DNA from: Nomia melanderi | Taxonomy: Eukaryota > Arthropoda > Insecta > Hymenoptera > Halictidae | DNA length: 64,000 nt | Reading direction: 5' to 3' | Assembly (NCBI RefSeq): GCF_051020985.1 | Contig: NC_135002.1 | Coordinates: 3,100,001 to 3,164,000 of the forward strand | Shown here: piece by piece, positions 1-11,329 of the stretch | Layout of the letters: each line of letters starts with the position of its first letter | Numbering within the stretch: position 1 is the stretch's first letter | Program-made: the position numbers and the translations under genes | The notes under the pieces: generated by a model | What the model saw: the letters and a program-made list of their open reading frames with translations, nothing else | What the model was told of the DNA's origin: nothing | Database searches by the model: none

Positions 1-395
1 ATAGGGATCAAATTTTGAAAGCTTGAGAAATCTTTTGGAAATGCAATATGAAACAATCAAAAAATTTCAGTAGAAAGATCAAATGCGACTCAAAGTCACT
101 TACGAGAATAAAAGGAATGATTGAAATGTTATTGTTTTTGATTATAGGGCCAAAATTTTAAAAGCTCAAGAAATCTTTTGGAAATGCAGTATGAAATAAT
201 GAAAAAATTTGAGTAAGAAGTTCAAATGTGACTGAAAGTCACTTATGAGAATAAAAGGAATGATCAAAATGTTACTGTTTTTGATTATAGAACCCAAATT
301 TTGAAAGCCCGAAGAAACTTTTGGAAATGCAATATGAATTAATGAAAAACTTTCGGTAAAAAATTCAAATGTCGCTGAAAGTCGCATCGTGGTCC
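1..395. repeat. 143-bp tandem satellite, about 2.8 copies
   Basis: Three successive copies start at the window edge, at 141 and at 284 (period 143 bp). Each opens with ATTATAG and contains AAATCTTTTGGAAATGCA (third copy one change) and a GACTNAAAGTCAC segment. The copies are diverged and the third decays after about 395. The array probably continues left of the window. Short reading frames across it are broken and do not look coding. Confidence 0.85.
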
Positions 396-960
396 GATTA
401 GGGTTAAGTAAATGTTCGATAATGAGGTGTTTGGTTGGTTGCTCGGTTGCAAGGGTACGAGGAATTGAGAGGCGAAGGAAATGTCGGTTGTAGGTTCCGT
501 TTTTTCACATGGTTGAGAGTTTTTTTCGGAAATTCTTTGTGCGGTTCGTCGTAAATTCGTGGAGAGCGGCGCGGAAGGGCAATGTTTAATTATGACTCTG
601 ACAAAGAGGACGATGAGACAGATGGAACACGTGTTTTATATGTTCCCAGCAAAAAAGTGTCACTTTTTCGTCACCGCTGGCAACGCATTCGCAGTCGCTG
701 ACGCAATGTTACGTGTTTTTGTAAGGTGTAACAGCCAGCCTCTGACGTAACGTTACGTTAATCTATGATATAGCAAAACGGTCTAAGGAAACACGGCTGG
801 TTAACCGTCCTTGTGTAGAAATCTTGGTTAGGCGAGCTATTTTCCCTTTTCAATCTCTTTTCCTTTCGATATGATCTAATCGACATTACCCAATTATTAT
901 TCGAATCTACCGCAAACGTGCAAGAATTCGGTTGGATCAAAATTGCTTAACGATCGCTTC
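396..960. other. Intergenic stretch, nothing recognised
   Basis: No convincing reading frame, RNA gene or repeat was found here; the short ORF at 559-750 has no recognisable domain. Confidence 0.5.
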
Positions 961-1249
961 AACCCTTTGGATATTTCTTACTAGATATATTTAACGTTCC
1001 TTTACGAAGAGAAGACGATGTTCTCTGAGGCTAAATAATATTTTTATATAGTTTTATGTAGTTTTATATAGTCTTATGTGGCTTTATATTGTTTTAAATA
1101 GTTTTATGTAGGTTTATGTGGTTTCATATAGTTTTATATGTTTCACGTATCGAGGCATTATACGAAGTTTAACGTTAAATATCACATTCTATAGTTTTAC
1201 CGTATCAAATCAAGTGACTGAGAGTCACCTCTCAAGTGCAAAGGGTTAA
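961..1249. mobile_element. MITE family A, copy 1 (TTAA type)
   Basis: The right end reads CTCAAGTGCAAAGGGTTAA and the degenerate left end AACCCTTTGGATATTTCTTA. These match the family A ends seen intact at 25314-25559. The inside includes the family's CGAGGCATTATACGAAG-like block. The copy is longer than its relatives because an AT-rich run of TTTTATATAG/TTTTATGTAG units at about 1037-1147 has expanded within it. Its left TTAA has been lost, so this looks like an old copy. Confidence 0.7.
1037..1147. repeat. Short tandem AT repeat inside MITE A1
   Basis: About ten imperfect units of the type TTTTATATAG / TTTTATGTAG. It sits inside family A copy 1 and is absent from the other copies, so it arose after insertion. 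Confidence 0.7.
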
Positions 1250-4200
1250 AAAGTGATAATGCAGCGAGATATCACGAAAAGGAAACTAAAAATATTGAAA
1301 ATTTAGAAAATATTCTCATCTTTGTCCGTCGATGAAAGCTTATAGCAATCAGGCTCGTAATTCCGTCCGAAAAACATCCAATATAACGAAAGCGAAGAAA
1401 CTACCTGCACGGGAAAGCGTGAAGTTTCATTTTATAAATAGAAGCGCCCGCCTGTGCATTCGTTCTTGAATGAAAGCAACTATACAACTATTTTCCCGCG
1501 GGCAGCGTCATTTGACTTTCATTCGCTCATTACGTAAACACTGCGCGCAGCCCATTATCTTTGTACATGCAATGGCACTTTCCGACATGATTCCCGACAC
1601 CTGTCCGCCCCATAAAAGTAAATCCGAGCGCTGCATTCAATTCACGCCCGTAGATGCACCGGTTCACCAATTATTCCACGCTTTACACGTAACTATTACT
1701 CCTCGACCTAGTATAATCTCTTCGAAACTGACTATTAAATTCCCTTATGTAATCGTCAGAATCAACGTGATACAATTCATTCCACGGAAGAGCAGAAAGA
1801 ACAATTAAATGTTCATAAATATAACAACGTAAAGCTACACTCATGGATGTCAAAAACTGGCGAAGAATTAAAACAGAATAACTCCTTTTGTCGAACGGAA
1901 CTGCTCGTAAAAACGAAATGAACTCCTCGTCACCTAAAATCCAACTTGCAGGTCAAACATTGAGTAACAGCGCGTCAAATCGAATCAGACCACTCATTGC
2001 GCGAAGAACAAGTGTTGCAACATTTCATCGTTAATTATCCTGGAATTAGAGCAAAGAAATTCTCGCGGTTACGCAATGACCAGGCCCGCCGGTTTTCTGT
2101 ATCGACGGCCAGCGGTTTCGTAACGGAGTCGGAACCCCGCCGTTTCCGTCCCCGACAATAATAATAATAATAATTTCCGTGTCCTCTGTTTACAGTTAAC
2201 GATCGCCGGAGTACGGTTCCGCCAGATTTCCGTGGCCACGATCGATCGCTGGCTCCGCGCGCAACTGGAAGTCGACCAAACGACTGCCCGCCCCCCCTTT
2301 TGTCCCTTTTATCGCCGGGGAACGGGGGGACGGGGCGAATTTATTCGATCAACCCGGCGCGCGAGCTCGTTCCCCTTCGAACGGGACGAGAACCAGAAAG
2401 AAAGTCGGTAAAAACATCGATGGACGGACGAGAAGGACGCCGCTAACGCGGCTGTTAGGCGGCCGGGTATTTAAATTCGGTAATTGGGTAATTAGGTCGG
2501 GAGTAATGGGCGGACTAGCTGAGATAAAGAGGCCAGCGAGTCGGACGCGAAAATCCACTGGGTTTTAAAGGGGAACAATGTCTCCGGGGGACGGAGGTTC
2601 GGCTTTTTGCCGGACGCCCGGCGGACTCGCCATTTTGTCGGGGCGCATCATGGCGGGGGAGCCGCGGGACCGTCTCGATGGAAATCTCGGAGATTCACGT
2701 CGAAAGTTGAACGAAAGTGAATCCGGGTGAAGGGAAAATTGATGTGAACAGATAAAAAGAGCAGGAAAAGAAGTCGAAAGTTGCGGATTCTCGAGAATAA
2801 GGTTCACTGATGCGAAACCGAACCTAAAACGGGGAGAAAGAGAGAGTGGAAGATTTGTTGAGAAGATTTTAGACACTGTTGTCTATTTATACTCGAGTGT
2901 TTACCTATTATTATTGACATATATATGTTTGGAGAATAGTAAATTGTCTTTAGATAGAACAAAAGAGCTCATTATTTCCCATTGACCATCAATAGTCAGC
3001 TGATATTCCAGCTGCAGCGTTATAAACTTCAATCCAATCATTCGCCGGGCTCGCTCGATGAAAGAAAGGCTCCGCTTCAACCTCTCCCGCCGGTGTCGCG
3101 TTAATTACGCGCCGCGTTAATTGAGAATGGTGTAATTTCCGAAATGACCCGGGTTTCTCGTTTCGTTGCCCCGGAACGGAAAAGGGAGCGGCGGCGCGAA
3201 AAGGGGAGGGAAAAACGGTGCGGAATAAAAGCGCGGAACTTACAATGGCCGGGAAGAATGCGCGATGAAAAGGCGAGCAGGGAAAGAGATGTAGTCGAAA
3301 AGATAAAAGAGAGGGACGGGAAATACGGGACAAATGGTCGGAGAGTTCATTTTGAACTCCCGGCTAACTACGTGGCCGGGGCGGGGCGGGGGAACGGATT
3401 CGTTACGTTGCGACTTTGATTGGGCTTTAAGATAACGGAGGGAAACTTGATTTTCTAGGCGGCGACGCCTGGGGGGAAGAGGGGCGCGAAATGTTTGCCG
3501 GGTAAATTACGGGGTATTATCATCGCCCGTGAGACTCGCCGAGCCGAAGACGCAAACTGGTTCGTTATCGAGTTTTCCTCTGTGAGGTCGGGGGAAAAAA
3601 GAAGACTCCTCGCTACCCCCCGACGACGGATAAGAAAGTTGTTGACGATAATTACGTTAACGTTGATCAGCGTTTAATTCACCGAGAAACGGGTATTCCG
3701 AGAGCCACGAGGAAGAACGTCGCGCGGAAAATTTCTGCGATGTCGTCCGTGGACGATCGCGGCGGCAAAAAATTCTACTATGATGAATCGACGAGTTCTA
3801 GAGCAGCGAATTGTCACTTTCGCCGTCTCCGTTGCAACATCCGTTGGCGGTGTTTACGTTTTCGACTGACACAGTTCCCTTTCATCACTGGTTTCTCGGT
3901 TATCTGTGATTTTTAAGCGAATCAACGCTCGCGGATCAAAGATAAAGCGATCGACGCTGACCCCGCTCGCGCCGGCTGCCGACGTCTCTTTCATTCAGGG
4001 ACGATTTCGCGCTGCGACACGTGCATTACAATCGACTTGCCTTTGACGGAGGTTGATTAACATTTTATGGATCGCTCGGCCAATCGACTGGACACGTGCT
4101 CGTTGGGAAGAAAGAAAAATCGATGGAGAGGATTGAATTTTTTCAGCGGATAACGTCTATGAAGCTTCAGTAATTTTTTGTTCTTCGAGAGGTTTTTCAA

Positions 4201-4721
4201 ATTGTTAGTATATCTTCGTAATTCGATTTGAAAATGGTATAGCTTCTATTACCGAATCGAAAGATGTTGCTATGGCAGAAGTAAAAAGAGGGTAGACATT
4301 ATTCGAGAAGATAAACTGTTGTTGCTACCGCGATTTATGCAATTATATTCTCCAATAATTGCTTCATCTATCGCACGATGAAATATGAATGAATACAACG
4401 GACAATTAATCTTTGCTCTGTGTTTTTTTTATTACCAGGAAATACTCGACCCAGAGAAAAACTAGGTTAAGCCAGCTTTTTGCAGAGTGTTCGGTGTAAA
4501 GTAATAAAGTAATTGGAATGTATGGAGTGAGTCAAGCGTTATATCGTGCATTCTATTTAAAGGTTCGATTTGATACGATTCGAAATGTATTTTCTTTCGT
4601 TTTGGGACATGCGAATGAAGCTGTTAGTGGTAGACACGTCAAGTTTCCAATTTCGCGTTTTCAATTGAAGACAATGGAGGTACTTATTTTCTTTACTCTG
4701 TTCTCTTCTGTTTCAATCATT
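1250..4721. other. Intergenic, with CpG-rich patches
   Basis: No gene recognised. An (AAT)n microsatellite lies at about 2156-2174. GC- and CpG-rich patches at about 2050-2700 and 3010-3720 give short chance ORFs on both strands (for example 2565-2876 minus and 3144-3419 plus) with low-complexity Arg/Ser/Pro composition and no domain. The patches could be regulatory, but nothing here proves it. Confidence 0.4.
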
Positions 4722-4931
4722 TAATATTTAAGTGACAAGAGCATTTAATACGATTAACATGTAATCCCTATAAAAATTGTAATAATTGATTATTGTCAGT
4801 TTTTTTAGACATTCGTCGTTCAATGAATTCGGTTAGAAACTGTATTTTGCAAAGATAAGAACCGTGATTGATAAATCACAAATAAAAAACGTTGAAACCA
4901 GTCATTTCACTGGTACGGTAGTTCCAGTTAA
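4722..4931. mobile_element. MITE family B, copy 1
   Basis: It shares GAGCATTTAATACGATTAA near the left and GGTACGGTAGTTCCAGTTAA at the right with other B copies (5960, 25291, 53679). The right end is an intact TTAA; the left terminus is degenerate. Length is about 210 bp. No open reading frame, so it is non-autonomous. Confidence 0.7.
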
Positions 4932-5502
4932 CAAAAGAAATCCAACAAAGCCAATGAAAATCATTGAATTCGAATGAAAGGGAACGGATAGTGACATCGA
5001 ATTTTTGCCAGTCCATCGACTGTTCCGATACACTTAGTACATTTCCTGTTCGTCACGAGCAGATTACTTTATCGGAATAAAAAGTCGAATCCCCGATCCG
5101 CGTGCTGTCAGCAGAATAACGCCGATCGGCTCGCGGCAAGTGTTGCGACGGTCGATTATAAATTCTAATGAACGATCCACGTTTGCGATTAACGTAACGG
5201 ATACAAAAAAAAAGCCAGACGAAGTGAGATTTGCACGTGCTTCCTCATCTTACGGGCTCCTTCCGTTTTTGTCTCCTCTCTGCGTAAATACAGATCTGCC
5301 GGTCACGATTGCATCTAATTAGTGCCGCGGAAGGTAATGAGGATATTTTCGAATCGATTGAAAAAGGAAATAATTAATTAAATGACTCTTACAGGTGTCA
5401 AACGTGATCGATGACATTTAAAGGATTCTTCGATGGAAATAGATGATAATGTAATTAATGGCACTAATACGAATATCAAATGTGTAACGTGTAATGAAGT
5501 TT

Positions 5503-5729
5503 CGAGTGTTGTCTGCCACGTAAACACTCATCAAAACTACTCGAGACAGTTTTTTTCACTAACCAGGAACTGAGAAATTAAAATTCTTCTTAATAATTGC
5601 TCCAGTATCTTTCCTATATTTCATGTATCCAACAAAATTCGGTTTGTGGTGCGTCATCAAAAGAATCAATGTCCAAGTCTCTGTAAAAAATAATGTCGAA
5701 TTCGGGTGACATGGCAGTCAAAGTGTTAA
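5503..5729. mobile_element. MITE family D, copy 1
   Basis: The right end is GACATGGCAGTCAAAGTGTTAA. The left end GTGTTGTCTGCCACGTAAACAC is partly its inverted repeat. A second copy is at 33799-34008 and a fragment of the right end is at 17030-17062. The shared TCGAATTCGG block next to the right end defines the family. No coding capacity. Confidence 0.6.
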
Positions 5730-5959
5730 AGGAAAATGAAAAGGAATACAACTGATAGAAAAGTAACTAATGAAGCAATGTATCTGCAGGTTCAATTAGC
5801 GCGGAGACTGCGCGAAGAAGTTAAATCCGTGTTTGTTCTAATGGAAATGGATACTTCGGGGAACGGAGCACCTGGGAACTCGATGAAACCAATTGTCCTT
5901 GTCGACATTTTCGTAATCGTTACGGATAGTGCGACAGAGATTTTACATAGACGCTGGAA

Positions 5960-6176
5960 TTAACACTGGAACTACCGAGCATTTAATTAATATGCAATTC
6001 CTAAACGAACTGTAACAATAGATTATTTTCAGTTTCTTCAGGCATTCGTTATAGTATTCAAATGAAATTATTTATTTTCAAGATCATTTCAATTATGGAA
6101 TGCTTTTAAGATATTAATAATTGCGGAACAAAAAAATCGAAACCAATCATCTTGACTGATACGGTAGTTCCAGTTT
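5960..6176. mobile_element. MITE family B, copy 2
   Basis: The left end is TTAACACTGGAACTACCG and the right end is the inverted CGGTAGTTCCAGTT, giving a terminal inverted repeat of about 18 bp. The interior matches copies at 17063 and 25560-25728 (TGCAATTCCTA, AACTGTAACAATAGATTAT). No open reading frame. Confidence 0.8.
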
Positions 6177-8469
6177 TCAATTGTATCGTTCAATTTGGCT
6201 AGGGAAGAAAAGGGAAAGGAGAGATATCGATTTCTTCGCGAAGTAAAGAAATTTGAATTCTAGAGTATAGATAAATTAGATCCTTGACAGACAGAATTTT
6301 TAATCAAAGTTAAAATTCCAAATTCGATACTCGTAGCATAAGAATGGGACTACAGAGGTAATTACAAAATTACTACTAATTACTGCAACCGATGCCAAAA
6401 ATAACACATAAGTAACGTCGAAACAAGCAACGATTAAAACCTCAAACCTTTCAAAACGATCTGTTACAAATCGAAAAGAGAATCACCAAACCCAATGACT
6501 TTATTTCATTCGATTTCACTTCATTCCCACGCTCAACGATCGGTCAATCATCGATTCTAATAAATCTCAATTCATCAAAACTTCCATATTCCTCATTCGA
6601 GGTCAATTTCCTCTCACAATATCCACGTATCCAACAAATCACTCCGATATCGTCCATCGAATACAAAAATCAAATCGATCTGCGTGGCCTGAAAAACCAA
6701 GCTGCCCTCTTACTCACGTTGTATGATCGACATGGCGACGATCTCCTCGATGCTCGTGTGCGTCGGTCGAAAAAAAAATGGAAAAAAATCCGTCCGACCG
6801 ATTACTCGGATCACCCACTCGACGATTAGCTAGCACTGATCAACACGATTTTTATTTACGACAATTTACTTAGCTTATCTACTTCGTTCATCTGCTTGTC
6901 ATTTACACGATTACCGAACTTCCGTTAGAAACTGACGGATTCTAAGGTCTCGAGAGTTCCGTAGTTTGAAACCCTGAGGTTCGAGAAACTCCGTTCGGCA
7001 CGACAAGATGGCGGCGCGGCGATTGGTGGCGAGTGGTCCCGCCGTAGCGCGGCGACGTTCGTCCGATCGAAAAACGGACGAAAATGCGACGGGCCCGGGG
7101 CCCGCGGGCCGCTCTTATACGCTCCGGCAGGTTCACCTTTCAGGGTCGAAAAGGCGAATCTGGACACGGTTTTCCGTGAACGGCCCGGAGCGGCCGGCCG
7201 GCCGGGCTGCGTGACGCGCGCGCGCGTTATATTGTTTGCCAGCCGGATTCGGCTTTCAAAACACGCGCCAAGTGGAAACGTTCGGTCGCCGGGGGAATTG
7301 TCGAGCCGACGGGGAAAACAGCGCAATTCGAATCCACCGGTGACGGTCCAAGTTGTCTCTTTGCCGGAGAACTTTTGCGTCAGACCTTTAAAAGCGGCGG
7401 ATGGAGTATGCTTGTTCCATCGATATTCTTTTTGGAACGTTGAGGTTTTTGCACGCAACGGGGGATCCTGTGAGAACCGAGGCGTCTATTTCTGGAGAAT
7501 CGAAGAAATCGAAATTCCAGTTTATGGATTCTATTTGAGTTGGAGACTCGAGAAGGTGCTCGGACGAAGAGAGCGTAAGTTTTCTTAGCGCAGGAATTTT
7601 CCTCTCGAGGGACGAGCGCAACGATGCAGCTTCATCCGCGTCGGAATACCATTATCGAAAGTATAACATTTGAGATGCGTTGCGCAGTTGGAAGTATATT
7701 TAAACGTTATCGCGATGTTTCCTTGGAATTGCGCAAGCAGAATGAATAACGTTACATAAAAGAAGAGAGGCGAGCGTGCAAGCGCGGAGCGTACCCGTAC
7801 GAAGTTCAGGAAACGAATATTGTTTACGAGTCCTGCGAGAAGCTGCGAAATTACGTGTCACTTCTAACGTTTCGTGTTTGCGCGACGATCGCCGGGAATT
7901 CCGCGAACGCGGAACGGAGGCTTTTCTCGGCGAGGCTGTATCGATCCGAGAACGCGAGGAGGTTCGAGTGGATTGGAACGGTTTTTCTGATTAAACAGTC
8001 GTAATGAAAAATTGACGGGCGGGATTTCCCTTTTCCGTAGGAACGATTCGATTTGATGGATTAGGAGCGGAGGAGAGTGGGGAACTCGAGAGCAGTCGTT
8101 TCGCTCGACGCCGCCTGGAATTGGGTGGCCCGATGATAGACGGAAAGGGATTAGGCGGACGAGTGGGGGATGGAGTGGCGAGGTCGAATATGCTGCCACG
8201 GGAAATTGATGTGGACGACGGGGAGCACGGGGATCCGAGATGCTTTCTAGAATTTTCGCGGCAAATGGGATAAGGGATTCGAATGTTATGTGACTCGTTT
8301 CGTTGACAAGTTGGTTCCTCGAGTCTTGGGAATGTAACTTGACGCGTGGTCATTGTCGTGGGCATTGGATGGAAGAAATTTGGTACTTTGCTTTCGAAGT
8401 TGATTCTGGGTGTTATGTAGTATGGCGTGCGTGTTGAAGGTGTATTGGAACGAGTAGTGTGTTTAGCGA
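6177..8469. other. Intergenic, with a CpG-rich block at about 6985-7400
   Basis: No gene established. The CpG-rich block is open over 177 codons on the minus strand and 125 on the plus strand, but the products are Arg/Pro-rich with no recognisable domain, and base composition alone explains the length. A donor-like GTGAGTAAG on the minus strand at about 6717 is discussed as a finding. Confidence 0.4.
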
Positions 8470-8489
8470 ATGAAGAGTTCTTGTAGATT

Positions 8490-9340
8490 CAGAGAATGCA
8501 GAGTACAGGGAATTCAGAGGTCTAGAGTCCAGGAAATTCGAAGAGTCCAATGGGAGGACAAAGAGGCTAAAGGACTCGAAGAAACGAAGAGACTGAAGAA
8601 CTTAGAGTCCAAGGGATTCAGAGAATCTAGGGAGCCCAAGGAATTCAGAGAATCTAGGGAGTCCAAGGAATTCAAAGAATTCACCAGGAGTCCGAAGAGG
8701 CTAAAGAACTTATAGAGTCCAAGGAATTCAGAGAATCTAGGGAGCCCAAGGAATTCAGAGAATATAGAGAGTCCAAGGAATTCGAAGAATTCAACAGGAG
8801 TCCGAAGAGAATAAGAATTTATAGTGTCCAAGGAATTCAGAGAATCTAGAGAGTCCAAGGAATTCGAAGAATTCAACAGGAGTCCGAAGAGAATAAGAAT
8901 TTATAGTGTCCAAGGAATTCAGAGAATCTAGGGAGTCCAAGGAATTCGAAGAATTCAATAGGAGTCCGAAGAGAGTAAGAATTTAAAGAGTCCAAGAAAT
9001 TCAGAGAATCCAGGGAGTCCAAGGAGTTCAAAGAATTCAACAGGAGTCCGAAGAGACTAAAGAGCTTATGGAGTCCAAGAAATTCAGAGAATCTAGGGAG
9101 TCCAAGGAATTCAAAGAATTCAACAGGAGTTCAAAGAGACTAAAGAATTCAGAGTCCAAAGAGACTAAAGACCTGAAAGAGTCTGAAGAACCCAAAGATA
9201 CTAAAGCATCCATCGAATCCGAAAAGTCCAAGAAATTAGAAGAATCCACAGAATCTAAAGAATTCGAAGAATTCACTGACTCCAAGGAATCCAGGCCACC
9301 CAGAGAATCCAACGAACTCTCAAATCCTACTGGAAGCCGG
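8490..9340. repeat. 82-bp minisatellite array (GAATTC-rich)
   Basis: Units of the type TCCAAGGAATTCAGAGAATC, then GAGTCCAAGGAATTCGAAG, then AGGAGTCCGAAGAG repeat with an 82-bp period (for example 8825 and 8907). One early unit is lengthened by a 27-bp sub-unit. The array grades into a shorter degenerate AGTCCAAAGA-like repeat after 9130. Both strands are open in places: plus-strand Glu/Ser/Lys-rich and minus-strand Leu/Asp/Ser-rich frames up to 120 codons. Because 82 is not a multiple of three, each unit shifts the frame, so a protein-coding origin is unlikely. Confidence 0.9.
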
Positions 9341-10280
9341 AAATCAACGTCACGATCGCGCGCAACAAGTTGAAATCTCGCACAATTACCGAAGCATCAT
9401 GCACACGAAGTTCGTCGACCCGCCCCCACCCGAAGGAAAAGAGGAAACAATCGTCCGCTAAACACCGTGAAAAACGAATTAACGCGTTCACGGTCCATTG
9501 ACTCACATGTGACTCATTTTCACATGTCCCGGGTCCACGCGAGGCGGCCGATGCAACAAGTCCATAGGCGATTCAACCGTTCCCCTAAAATTAAACATCG
9601 TGGATGCACCGCACGGAGAGGGAAATCGATCGTTACGAATCAGCAGCCAAACTGCGAACGCGTCGGACCGTCCCACCTTCGAACTTCACCCTTCACTCGT
9701 TCATCGAACCCGTTCACCACGACCGTTCACAGTACCAGGCGCCACTGACAGCTTCGCGCCGAAATTTTACTAAAACGCACCAAACGAAAATTCCAGAAAT
9801 TTGACAAATTCTCTAACGATCCCTTATCGATATACTACACAAGGGATCATCTACATTCAACCCTTCACACAATTATCTCCCTTTGCACGAGAAAATTCGA
9901 AAAATATCAAAAATTTCCTAGCGATCTCTTCCTTCACCCTTTTACACAGTTCCCTCTCTTCTTTGCACAGAAACAAATATTCCAATAGTCTCAATGATTT
10001 TCTAGTGACAATTCCCTATGAAGAGAACATCGAAGTTCATCTTTCTTCAGCCTTCCACACAGATTTTCACTTTTTCCGATAGTATCGGAAGGTGTAGAAT
10101 AGTCCACAGTAGTCCCACTCACCGGTCAGTCTCGTTGATCACGAAGAGAGGACGGTTCCCTGCGATCCCTGCGATCACCGAAGTTGCTCGATCGTTGGAC
10201 GCGATGCGATCCGCGGTGTACACGACGCGTCGAGCGAAAACGAATCGTCACGCGGTAATGGATGATGCGCGGATAGGCAG
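9341..10280. other. Intergenic stretch, nothing recognised
   Basis: Short overlapping plus-strand ORFs (9467-9748, 9801-10082, 10018-10323) have no recognisable domain and no consistent codon signature. Confidence 0.45.
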
Positions 10281-10290
10281 ACCTATCCTC

Positions 10291-10330
10291 TATATAAACG
10301 CGTTCAGCCACCTGCCCGTTTGAGCTCTGA
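10291..10330 (+). promoter_or_regulatory. TATA-like core promoter candidate
   Basis: TATATAAA starts at 10291 in a GC-rich context (CTCTATATAAACGCG). A start about 30 bp downstream would fall near 10322. No recognisable initiator lies exactly there, and no coding exon follows nearby, so this rests on the TATA motif alone. Confidence 0.25.
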
Positions 10331-10670
10331 CCTTCCCTCCCTCGATACGATTCTCCCCACTCTGAAGATCGATGCTCGTCGGACTTAGTCAGCGGTGACG
10401 GCAACCTGGATCATCGTTATCGCTAGAACGACGAATGCATCCTGCTTCTAGGACTAATGAGCAGCGATGCACATTCGAGTCTCAACTTCGAATCGATTCG
10501 AAGATATTCGATCTTACGTTCCTCCGTATTTTGTGATTGGACATTCGTGATAAGTTCGCGGGAGTTGCATAAGTGTAAACAAGAGTTCGAATAATTGAAG
10601 AGTTCGAAGACCTGTCGATTCATTCGAGACTTTCGAAGTCTGAATTCTTCGGAACTTTCATGGTCGGTTG

Positions 10671-11015
10671 AATCATTCAAGATTTTTAAGTCTTAGAAAT
10701 TATTCAAGACTTGTAATATTCGTCGAATCATTCAAGATTTTTAAGTCTTAGAAATTATCCAAGACTTGGAATGTTCGTCGAATCATTCGAGATTTTTAAG
10801 TCTTAGAAATTATCCAAGACTTGCATTCGTCGAATCATTCGAGATTTTTAAGTCTTAGAAATTATCCAAGACTTGCATTCTTTGAATCATTCAAGATTTT
10901 TGAGTCTTAGAAATTATTCAAGACTTGCAATATTTATCGAATCATTCGAGATTTTTAAGTCTTAGAAATTATTCAAAACTTGTAATATTTATCGAATCAT
11001 TCGAGACTTTCGATT
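10671..11015. repeat. 52-55 bp tandem array with hairpin units
   Basis: Successive units start at 10671, 10726, 10781, 10833, 10885, 10940 and 10995 (periods 55, 55, 52, 52, 55, 55). Each contains AAGTCTTAGAAATTAT then CAAGACTT, so AAGTCTT and AAGACTT can pair as a short stem in every unit. There is no variable spacer, so it is not a CRISPR-like array. Confidence 0.9.
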
Positions 11016-11201
11016 CGAAATACTTCGGGGTCCTTCGGCTGCGCAGGACGCGAGCGATTTTTGTCGGTCACGGGATTAATGGGGCAGCCGGACCCTGTTC
11101 GCCATCGATCCTCCACCTGTCATCCCCTATGGTCACCGACGAGGGGGGAGGAGGATTGTTTGTTTATCGGAGGACACGTCGACGAGCGGGTTACCGGTGT
11201 T

Positions 11202-11323
11202 TATAAATAAATCGACGGTGAACTTGGAGGTAAACGGCGAGCTAGGCGTCGGTGGATCGGCGTTGGGGTTGGTCAGGGTGCGTGGTTCGTTCGCAGGGGC
11301 TGTTCACTGCGGATGAATCTAAG
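11202..11323 (+). promoter_or_regulatory. Candidate TATA promoter plus non-coding first exon
   Basis: TATAAATA at 11202-11209 is followed about 115 bp later by a consensus splice donor AAG|GTGAGT (exon end 11323). A start near 11232 would give a 5' exon of about 90 bp without a long reading frame. If real it could be a 5' UTR exon of a plus-strand gene, possibly the CRAL-TRIO gene at 26 kb. No transcript evidence is available. Confidence 0.25.
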
Positions 11324-11329
11324 GTGAGT

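Noticed and set aside
2565..3419. ORFs of about 90-114 codons on both strands
   Set aside because: Overlapping frames of similar length on opposite strands in a CpG-rich patch indicate composition, not coding.
6925..7458. 177-codon minus-strand ORF
   Set aside because: It lies in a CpG-rich patch with competing plus-strand ORFs, is Arg/Pro/Ser-rich and has no recognisable domain.
8514..9312. Leu/Asp/Ser-rich minus-strand ORFs resembling a silk- or leucine-repeat protein
   Set aside because: They are produced by the 82-bp minisatellite; the period shifts the frame at each unit.
10671..11015. CRISPR-like regular repeats
   Set aside because: The whole unit is repeated, with no unique spacers, in a eukaryotic setting.
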